From Acidobacteriota bacterium (GTDB lineage: Bacteria > Acidobacteriota > Terriglobia > Acidiferrales > UBA7541): a stretch of 11,888 bases of DNA. The number at the start of each line of letters is the position of its first letter. Position 1 is the stretch's first letter. Positions 1-5,847 of this stretch are shown here, piece by piece. The stretch lies in NCBI GenBank assembly GCA_003224075.1, contig QHYF01000128.1, positions 1-11,888 of the forward strand. Reading direction: 5' to 3'. The position numbers and the translations under genes were made by a program. Below the pieces are notes generated by a model. It was not told where the DNA came from and did no database searches. It worked only from the letters and a program-made list of their open reading frames with translations.

Positions 1-2024
1 AAAACGTGGACATTGGCACGAACTTTGGGCTGGACACCTTACACATTCCCGGTACGAACGGCACCGACCCCATCTACGGCGGAATTCCGGCGTTCCAGAT
101 CTCCAGTTGGGCCAATCTAGGAAATGCTAACACCGGCAATCCCTTTGTCTTCCGCGACAATCAGTACGTGGCGAACACAAACCTTAGCTGGATTAAGGGG
201 CGACATGATCTGCGCTTCGGATTGGAGTACTACCGCAGCGGGATTAACCATTTCCAGCCGCAAGGCGGAACTTTTGGCACGCCACGCGGCACCTTTGGAT
301 TTGACGGAAGCGTGACAGCGCTGAATGGCGCGCCAAAGTACGCGGCGGCCAATGCCTACAACAGTTTTGCCCAATTTTTGCTCGGCCTTCCTCAAAGGGA
401 TGGCAAGGTCACACAGAACATCAATCCAAACGCGTTGCGGTTCACGACGTGGGCTTTGTATGCCCGGGACCGTTGGCAAGTCACTCCGAAGTTGACGTTC
501 ACTTATGGCCTGCGATGGGAATACTATCCTTTTGCAACCAGTGACCATACCGGCGCGAAGTTCTTTGATCCTAACTCGGGCAACGTTTTCATTGGCGGAG
601 TTGGCTCCGTGCCAGAGGATGACGGCGTTGATGTGGGACACGGGCTGTTTGCCCCGCGCATTGGCATCGCTTACCGACTTGGGAGCAGGACTGTTATTCG
701 GGCGGGCTACGGAATCAGCGTGGACCCGAACAACTTCCGAGCCCTGCGTGACACTTTTCCGAACATCACGAATCCGGACTACCAGGGAATTTCCATTTTT
801 GGCAGCAGTTTCGCGCCGTCGGCGAGCCTCACAGGCACCAATGCGAATCTCGCTCCGTTCACGGGACTCGTTACGGGGATAACCCTGATACCCTTCACCG
901 GCCTGGGGGCAGGTGTCATTCGCTTGCCAAACAATGCGGGTACGACAACGGTGGCAAACCCTTTCCATCGCGGGTATGCGGAGTCCTACAATCTGACTTT
1001 GCAGCATGAGTTTGCCGGTTGGGTGGGCGAAGCTGGCTACGTCGGAACCCGTGGGATTCGCATACCCTTGGGCCTCAATATCAACCCCGCCCCCGTAGGC
1101 TTTGGGGCGACCGCCGGTGCAAAGTCGCGGCTACTGAATGCGAATCCCAATGTTTGTCCCAACGATGCAACTGCGCCTTGTTGGGGTGACATCAACGCCG
1201 TGACGCCCTTCAAGGTCACCTACTATGATTCTCTGCAAACCCGGCTAACTCGGCGGTTCGGCGGCGGGACGGAGGTCGGCGTCGTTTACACGTTCTCCAA
1301 AGCCATCGACTACGGCGAAAACGAGGGAGCCGTCTTCCACCCGTTCCCGACCGATTGGCAAGACAACAAGGCCATTGCGGGTTTTGACCGCACGCACAAT
1401 GTACAAGCCTACGGTGTATACGAACTGCCCTTTGGGCGGACCAAGCGCTGGGCGCAGCACGGCATAGCAAACATTCTGACTGGTGGTTGGCAGTTGAGCT
1501 GGATCATGAGCGTCTACAGTGGAGTTCCCCTAACCATCACTACCAACGTAAACCCGTCCAACGCCCTGGGAAGTACGAATACGCCGGATCTCGTTGCCCC
1601 GATCATCATTCTTGGAAATGTACAGGCCAACAATCCAGTGACCGGCGGATTTGCCAACTGTGCCGCGACGGACTCAACGTGTCACTATTTCCAGGTGAGT
1701 TCGTTCGCGCAGGTCCCGGCCGCATCGGCGACCCAGGCGCGCTACGGCACCGCTGGGCGAAACATTCTGCGCGGCCCTGGCTTCTTTGACTTGGATACCG
1801 CCCTTTTGCGGGACTTTCCGATCACTGAGCGGCTGAGGTTTCAGTTCAGGGTAAGCGCGTTTGCCGTGACGAATACGCCGAATTTTGGCAACCCGCAGAC
1901 AAATATTTCGCAGTCGAACTTTGGTGTCATCACTGGGACGGCCAGTGGACCACAATTCTCCAGCGAAGCCGGCAACCTCAGCGGCCAGCGCACGTTCTGG
2001 TTCGGAGGGAAGTTTACCTTCTGA
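1..2024 (+). CDS. TonB-dependent receptor, Oar-like, C-terminal part (5' end outside window)
   Basis: The reading frame is open to the left window edge, so the GTG at position 6 is only an internal codon and the real start lies upstream. The visible ~673 residues look like the beta-barrel half of the large TonB-dependent, Oar-like outer-membrane proteins common in Acidobacteriota. These usually begin with a carboxypeptidase-regulatory-like (Cna-B-like) domain and a plug, both missing here. Barrel-type strands with alternating aromatic residues recur, for example DLRFGLEYYRSG, LTFTYGLRWEYYPF, TEVGVVYTFSKAIDYGEN and LRFQFRVSAFAVTNTPNFGNP. The protein ends in GGKFTF, a terminal aromatic residue as expected for insertion by the BAM complex. 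Two Cys pairs sit in likely surface loops (NPNVCPNDATAPCW and NCAATDSTCHYF). The substrate cannot be told from the sequence; a polysaccharide- or peptide-derived ligand would fit the family. No clear terminator follows the TGA. Confidence 0.87.
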   Translation, partial: NVDIGTNFGLDTLHIPGTNGTDPIYGGIPAFQISSWANLGNANTGNPFVFRDNQYVANTNLSWIKGRHDLRFGLEYYRSGINHFQPQGGTFGTPRGTFGFDGSVTALNGAPKYAAANAYNSFAQFLLGLPQRDGKVTQNINPNALRFTTWALYARDRWQVTPKLTFTYGLRWEYYPFATSDHTGAKFFDPNSGNVFIGGVGSVPEDDGVDVGHGLFAPRIGIAYRLGSRTVIRAGYGISVDPNNFRALRDTFPNITNPDYQGISIFGSSFAPSASLTGTNANLAPFTGLVTGITLIPFTGLGAGVIRLPNNAGTTTVANPFHRGYAESYNLTLQHEFAGWVGEAGYVGTRGIRIPLGLNINPAPVGFGATAGAKSRLLNANPNVCPNDATAPCWGDINAVTPFKVTYYDSLQTRLTRRFGGGTEVGVVYTFSKAIDYGENEGAVFHPFPTDWQDNKAIAGFDRTHNVQAYGVYELPFGRTKRWAQHGIANILTGGWQLSWIMSVYSGVPLTITTNVNPSNALGSTNTPDLVAPIIILGNVQANNPVTGGFANCAATDSTCHYFQVSSFAQVPAASATQARYGTAGRNILRGPGFFDLDTALLRDFPITERLRFQFRVSAFAVTNTPNFGNPQTNISQSNFGVITGTASGPQFSSEAGNLSGQRTFWFGGKFTF

Positions 2025-2038
2025 GGAAAAACAGCTTT

Positions 2039-2095
2039 GGAGGTTCGGTCATGCTGGCCCCGCACCGGCCAGCGATTTCAGCCGTTCCTTGCTGA
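2039..2095 (+). other. Strong ribosome-binding site and 14-codon mini-ORF before the HTH gene
   Basis: Directly after the receptor stop there is GGAGG at 2039-2043, followed 7 bases later by ATG at 2051. This is the best ribosome-binding site in the neighbourhood. It opens only 14 codons (MLAPHRPAISAVPC) before TGA at 2093-2095. The helix-turn-helix coding sequence lies just downstream in a different frame. Two readings fit: a short leader peptide, or the original start of the HTH gene now separated from its body by a frameshift. The sequence alone does not decide between them. Confidence 0.4.
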
Positions 2096-2103
2096 TTTTT
2101 AGG

Positions 2104-2400
2104 ATGATCCTTGCGTTGCGGTCAGCCACCTCGCTCACCTTGTATCAGGGAGAGTTGGCGGAAAAGGCCGGTCTCAGCCGGAACGCGTTAGGATTAATCG
2201 AGCAGGACAGGCGATGGCCACGCATTGCCAACGTTCTCAGAATTTCTGATGGTCTGGGTATGACAATCGACGACGTGTTGAAAGGAATCCAGAAAAAAAA
2301 GAAGCACCGATCCCGGGCGGAACTAGCCGACGTGCACCGCAGTCCTGGTCCAATTTTAGGGTCTCGAAGTAGAGCCTGCGCCGTACCCGGGGCCCCGTAG
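2104..2400 (+). CDS. Small XRE-family helix-turn-helix regulator, possibly degenerate
   Basis: A frame of about 98 codons contains a Cro/C1-type (XRE) DNA-binding domain. GELAEKAGLSRNALGLIEQ matches the helix 2 - turn - recognition helix core, and RRWPRIANVLRISDGLGM plus TIDDVLKGI matches the usual helices 4-5. Helix 1 (ILALRSATSLTLYQ) appears two residues longer than the usual form, in which Q follows 'LT' directly; this insertion is unusual. The 37-residue tail is basic and not recognised. The start is uncertain: ATG 2104 has no proper Shine-Dalgarno sequence, TTG 2089 is an in-frame alternative, and the good ribosome-binding site upstream serves an ATG in another frame. The 3' end overlaps the convergent deacylase gene by 45 bases. 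By family it would bind DNA as a dimer and repress transcription. No operator was identified. It could be a decaying gene. Confidence 0.45.
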   Translation: MILALRSATSLTLYQGELAEKAGLSRNALGLIEQDRRWPRIANVLRISDGLGMTIDDVLKGIQKKKKHRSRAELADVHRSPGPILGSRSRACAVPGAP

Positions 2401-4047
2401 CGGCCTGCCAGCGAGCCGGCCGGTCACCTTGCCGCCCTCCAACGAAACTACCCCGTTCACGATGACATATTCGATCCCGACTGAGGGACGATGCGGATTT
2501 TCGAATGTAGCCATGTCGTTGACCGTTGCCGGGTCGAAGATGGTGATGTCGGCGAACGCGCCGGCACGCAGTATGCCCCTGTCGCGCAGACTTATGCGCT
2601 GCGCCGGCAAGCTCGTGAACTTCCTGATCGCCTGTTCCAGCGTGAGCAGGCGCTGGTCGCGAACGTATCGGCCCAAAATACGTGGGAACGTGCCGTAAGC
2701 GCGCGGATGTACCTTCGACTCGCTCAACGGCCCCTGGACGTTCACCGCCCCCGCGTCTGTTCCTACGCTGACGAAAGGCTGTTGCATCGCGAACTTCACA
2801 TCTTCTTCGCTCATTGTGAAGTACACGGCTCCCACGTGGTCCTTGCCGGCGACAACCAGGTCCATCAACGCGTCGAGCGGGTCCTTATGTTCATTGGCGG
2901 CAATCTGCGCAATGGTTTTGCCCTCGTAATGCTTGAACATGGGATCCAACACAGAAGCGATCAGAATGCCTTGCGGTCCGCCCGTGCCCCGCCACATGTT
3001 CTCGATGTTTCCGCCGACACCCGCAAGCTCTTGGCGAATGGCGGCACGCACTTGCGGATTCTGGAGCCGCGTCACAAAGGCTGTGGACCCATCCTCGTGG
3101 TACTTGGGCGGGATCGTTGCGCCAAGCGATGTGCCGGAAGCCGTATAGGAATACTGATTGGCGGTAACATCCAGACCGGAAGCTCGTGCAGCCTCGATCG
3201 CGGCAATCACGTTGGGCATCTTGCCCCAGTTCTGCCAGCCGGCAACTTTCAAATGCCATATCTCGACGGGAATTTTGGCTTCACGGCCGATGCGAAAGGC
3301 CTCGTCCAAAGCTTCCATCTCGTGATCGCCCTCGTTGCGGATGTGGGACGCGTAGATGCCTCCGTATTTCGACGCCGCTTTAGCCAACGCGATCAATTCT
3401 TCGGTCTTGGCGTAAAAGGCGGGCGCGTAGATCAGGGAAGTGGAAACACCCATCGCACCTTGCCGCATCGCCTGCTCCACCAGTTGTTCCATGCTGGCGA
3501 GTTCTTCGGCGGTGGGCGCGCGGTCCGCGCTGCCCATGACGCACCGTCGCACCTGGGTAGCGCCAACATAAGTACCAAGATTTATGCCTGCGCCCTGCTT
3601 CTCCAGGCGGCGAAAGTAGCCGTCGAGATCCCGCCAGTCTACCGCCAGGTGGTAGTGCTCGAGAAAATCGCGGCGGTCGGCCAAGGCCTCATCGTTTTGC
3701 GGTGCAATGGACCCGCCCTCGCCCGTAATCCCGGTGGTAATTCCCTGGGTCAACTTGCTGAAGGCCTGCTTGTCAATCAGCAGGTTCCACTCGGACTGCT
3801 CCAACATGTCGATGAAGCCGGGGGCGACGATCAATCCCTTTGCATCAATCACTTGCTTGACCGTGGCGTTGGCCGGCGCACGGCCTACCAAGCTGATGCG
3901 ATCCCCCGTGACGCCGACGTCGGCATACACCCACGGGTTTCCCATGCCGTCCACAACGCGCCCGTTGCGGATGAGAATGCCGTACTGCTGACCGAAGACA
4001 CTGGATGACGACAGCAGGAGGACGAGGCCGACCACGCACTTCCTCAT
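2356..4047 (-). CDS. Secreted amidohydrolase, N-acyl-D-amino-acid deacylase group
   Basis: The start was set at 4047 because GGAG precedes it at good spacing and the product then opens with a classic signal peptide (MRKCVVGLVLLLSSSSVFGQ, cleavage near residue 20). An ATG 36 bases upstream (4083) is less likely. The 563-residue protein is a full-length amidohydrolase-superfamily enzyme: small N-terminal beta domain (IRNGRVVDGMGNP), TIM-barrel (about 75-480) and C-terminal return to the beta domain (LRAGAFADITIFDPATVND, 493-511). Visible active-site elements are His235 in YASHIRNEG, His265 in VEIWHLKVAG, Asp431 in VSVGTDAG and the late HPRAYGTFPRILGRYV motif (447-462). These fit enzymes that hydrolyse N-acyl-D-amino acids or related amides. 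The usual HxH after GFID is missing (Leu82, Gln84), and the position of the bridging Cys appears to be Glu110 in GEGG. The substrate is therefore uncertain. It is transcribed on its own, divergent from the coiled-coil gene. Confidence 0.9.
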   Translation of the reverse strand: MRKCVVGLVLLLSSSSVFGQQYGILIRNGRVVDGMGNPWVYADVGVTGDRISLVGRAPANATVKQVIDAKGLIVAPGFIDMLEQSEWNLLIDKQAFSKLTQGITTGITGEGGSIAPQNDEALADRRDFLEHYHLAVDWRDLDGYFRRLEKQGAGINLGTYVGATQVRRCVMGSADRAPTAEELASMEQLVEQAMRQGAMGVSTSLIYAPAFYAKTEELIALAKAASKYGGIYASHIRNEGDHEMEALDEAFRIGREAKIPVEIWHLKVAGWQNWGKMPNVIAAIEAARASGLDVTANQYSYTASGTSLGATIPPKYHEDGSTAFVTRLQNPQVRAAIRQELAGVGGNIENMWRGTGGPQGILIASVLDPMFKHYEGKTIAQIAANEHKDPLDALMDLVVAGKDHVGAVYFTMSEEDVKFAMQQPFVSVGTDAGAVNVQGPLSESKVHPRAYGTFPRILGRYVRDQRLLTLEQAIRKFTSLPAQRISLRDRGILRAGAFADITIFDPATVNDMATFENPHRPSVGIEYVIVNGVVSLEGGKVTGRLAGRPLRGPGYGAGSTSRP

Positions 4048-4099
4048 CGTTGCTCCAAGGATCGAAATTGCGTTCGCGCCCATGCCATTCCGGCTGCCG

Positions 4100-4105
4100 A
4101 TTATA
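4100..4105 (-). promoter_or_regulatory. Candidate -10 box for the deacylase gene
   Basis: Read on the minus strand this is a perfect TATAAT. Transcription would begin near 4092, giving a leader of about 45 bases that carries the GGAG before ATG 4047. It would give only about ten bases before the alternative ATG at 4083. No convincing -35 hexamer is present at 17 bases (CCGAAT there), so the call rests on the -10 alone. Confidence 0.4.
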
Positions 4106-4727
4106 GCGCTGCCCGATTGCTGATTCGGGAGGAAAGTAGAATTACAAAACGAACTACCCTAAGTCCATGCAATCGAGATATTTGGCTTTGCGGCGTGAAC
4201 ACACTGCTGGGCAATCATGCGCGATACTACCCACTCCTTCGCGGCAGCCTGAGCTGCTTCCACCAGCAAGAAGGATCATGTTCGAATATTACAATCAAGC
4301 GAATGAGAAAGTGAAGGCAGGAAAGCCCTCTATTTTTGATTCACCCCTAATTAAACGAAGTGCACTGCTTCGCGAATGGGACGGAAGGAGATGGCCATTT
4401 CAGCGGTATTGAATTGTCCGTGGTCCGCTCACAGATTCCACCAAAAACAGAGATTTGGGATACTAACACCCGTAAGCGGGCGTGACCAACGGAGCGGCAT
4501 TTTTTGCGCAGGATTAACAGCTGCGAGTAGGGTTTTCCCTGTTAATTGCCTGTTCCGCCCGGTTTCTCGGAGATGCTTAGTTTTGCCAGTATCCGCGCCA
4601 GTCGCAGGTTTGCGGGTCGGGTCAGCTCGCCAAGGCGTGATATTTCCCTGATTATTTCCCTGCAATTAGCCTCGTTGCCTTTTTGCCTCGCCACTCGCCA
4701 CTTTCACCCTCCTCCCTCACGGTCCGG
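4106..4727. other. Gene-free stretch between divergent genes
   Basis: About 620 bases without a credible gene. Short open frames exist on both strands (65-90 codons), but none has a good ribosome-binding site together with a recognisable protein. The left part is AT-richer than the flanking genes. It includes an imperfect hairpin around 4469-4486 (CCCG TAAG CGGG core) and a T6 run at 4500-4505, not arranged as a terminator. The right part (about 4530-4700) carries repeated TTTCCCTG motifs and a CGCCACT doublet near 4690. On the minus strand these read as CAGGGAAA motifs. The stretch could be a decayed remnant of a mobile element; nothing in it proves this. Confidence 0.5.
4641..4662. repeat. 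TATTTCCCTG direct repeat, two copies 12 bases apart
   Basis: The ten-base word TATTTCCCTG occurs at 4641-4650 and again at 4653-4662, with a two-base spacer. A related copy, TTTTCCCTG, lies at 4533-4541. The copies are near-identical and lie in non-coding DNA. The function is unknown; it could be a protein-binding repeat or a remnant of an integrated element. Confidence 0.6.
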
Positions 4728-4756
4728 TGGACAGACGCGCATTTGCAGGCCATAAT
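4728..4756 (+). promoter_or_regulatory. Sigma-70-like promoter for the coiled-coil gene
   Basis: TGGACA at 4728-4733 matches TTGACA in 5 of 6 positions. CATAAT at 4751-4756 matches TATAAT in 5 of 6, and the spacer is exactly 17 bases. The predicted start near 4763 gives a leader of roughly 44 bases with a strong GGAGGA ribosome-binding site before ATG 4807. This is the best-formed promoter in the window. Confidence 0.6.
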
Positions 4757-4806
4757 TTCCACTCGGCACCATTGTTGGGGGTAGCAACCATTTCGGAGGA
4801 GGGGGA

Positions 4807-5700
4807 ATGAGCATTTCTCCAAACATACCAAGCCCGGAGGAGTCCTATCGCTACGAATCCACCGGCACACCGCGCTGGATCGCGGTTCTCTTTGTCGTCC
4901 TGATTGCTGCGCTGGCCGTGTTTGGCTATTTCGGCTATTCCATCGAGTCCAAGCTGAGCCAGGACCTCTCCAAGCAGCAGGATCAGAACAAGATTCTCAC
5001 CGCGCAACTGGACCAGGCCAATACGCGCATCGCCGATTTGAAGAGCAAAGTGGAGATTACCGTTCAGCGCGTGGGCTTGACGCAGTCCGAACTCGCTCAG
5101 GCCAAGAGCCGCGCCGAAGCAATCCGCAAGGAGCAGCAAGCGTCCGACCTGAAGCTCACTACGCAGCTCACCCAGGCGCAGAAGGAGAATGACGAAAAGA
5201 TCGGCGCGGTGGCCACGGAAGTCGGTGGCGCCAAGAAAGACATCGAAGCGACAAGGAGTGATTTGGAAGCCACCAAGGGCAAGCTCGAGCGCAGCCTGGG
5301 CGACATGAACGTCATGAGCGGCCTCATTGCGCACAACCGCGACGACCTGGATGAGCTGAGACGCCGCGGCGACCGCAACTATTACGAGTTTACTTTGCAA
5401 AGGTCCAAGAATGCCCAGCGTGTAGGCCCGGTGCAGATGTCTCTCTCCAGGGTGGATCAGAAGAAGTCCAAGTACACCATGACCGTTTTCGTGGACGATC
5501 GCGCCATCGAGAAAAAGGACAGGACCTCCGGCGAACCCGTGCAATTCTATGTGAAAGGCAGTTCCCGGATGGCCCCTTACGAAATCGTTGTTTTCGACGT
5601 GGGCAGAAATCAAATCAACGGCTACCTCGCCACACCGAAGGATGGGAGTGCGGCCGCTCCCGCGGCTGCCGCTCCGGCGGCTCCCCCGGCCAAGCCGTAG
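4807..5700 (+). CDS. Membrane-anchored coiled-coil protein of unknown function
   Basis: The start is secure: a GGAGGA/GGGGG ribosome-binding site sits immediately upstream and a promoter lies at 4728-4756. The 297-residue product has four parts. Residues 1-21 are a polar cytoplasmic N-terminus. Residues about 23-46 are a single membrane helix (WIAVLFVVLIAALAVFGYF). Residues about 47-190 are a long, charged, Gln/Lys/Glu-rich heptad-type helix (QLDQANTRIADLKSKVE, SELAQAKSRAEAIRKEQ, LEATKGKLERSLGDMN). Residues about 191-277 form a compact predicted beta domain (YYEFTLQRSKNAQRVGPVQM, YTMTVFVDDRAIEKKD, PYEIVVFDVGRNQINGYL), followed by a disordered Ala/Pro tail. A type II topology is likely, with the coiled coil and beta domain in the periplasm. 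I do not recognise a named family. The shape suggests an oligomeric envelope scaffold or adaptor. A terminator follows, so it is probably transcribed alone, upstream of the DUF3352-like/VWFA pair. Confidence 0.87.
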   Translation: MSISPNIPSPEESYRYESTGTPRWIAVLFVVLIAALAVFGYFGYSIESKLSQDLSKQQDQNKILTAQLDQANTRIADLKSKVEITVQRVGLTQSELAQAKSRAEAIRKEQQASDLKLTTQLTQAQKENDEKIGAVATEVGGAKKDIEATRSDLEATKGKLERSLGDMNVMSGLIAHNRDDLDELRRRGDRNYYEFTLQRSKNAQRVGPVQMSLSRVDQKKSKYTMTVFVDDRAIEKKDRTSGEPVQFYVKGSSRMAPYEIVVFDVGRNQINGYLATPKDGSAAAPAAAAPAAPPAKP

Positions 5701-5733
5701 ATCAGTTACTTTTTCGAGCCCCCTTCCATAGAG

Positions 5734-5784
5734 GCCCTGTTCCGCGTTCTGGAAACACTGCGCGGGACAGGGCTTCTTCCTTTC
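5734..5784 (+). terminator. Intrinsic terminator after the coiled-coil gene
   Basis: The arms 5734-5746 (GCCCTGTTCCGCG) and 5761-5773 (CGCGGGACAGGGC) form a 13-base-pair stem with one G-U pair and a 14-base loop. A pyrimidine-rich, T-containing stretch (TTCTTCCTTTCT) follows at 5774-5785. It lies 33 bases after the stop codon of the coiled-coil gene, where a rho-independent terminator is expected. The loop is larger and the T tract less pure than in textbook cases. Confidence 0.65.
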
Positions 5785-5847
5785 TGGGCGAGCCGGTAGC
5801 ATGGAATAGATAGCCTCTTCCATGAAAATTCCCTCTGGAGAGTCCCG

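Noticed and set aside
117..1007. A 296-codon minus-strand frame opposite the TonB-dependent receptor
   Set aside because: Its composition is arginine-rich without any domain, and the plus strand encodes a continuous beta-barrel protein.
2491..4008. A 505-codon plus-strand frame opposite the deacylase gene
   Set aside because: It is a shadow of the deacylase codons; the minus-strand protein has a signal peptide and enzyme motifs from end to end, and the plus-strand product has none.
4167..4412. Possible 81-codon gene in the gene-free stretch
   Set aside because: There is no ribosome-binding site, the composition is mixed and there is no domain; it overlaps other equally poor frames.
4469..4505. 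Hairpin followed by a T6 run as a terminator
   Set aside because: The CCCG/CGGG hairpin ends about 14 bases before the T run and is weak, and no gene reads into it on that strand.
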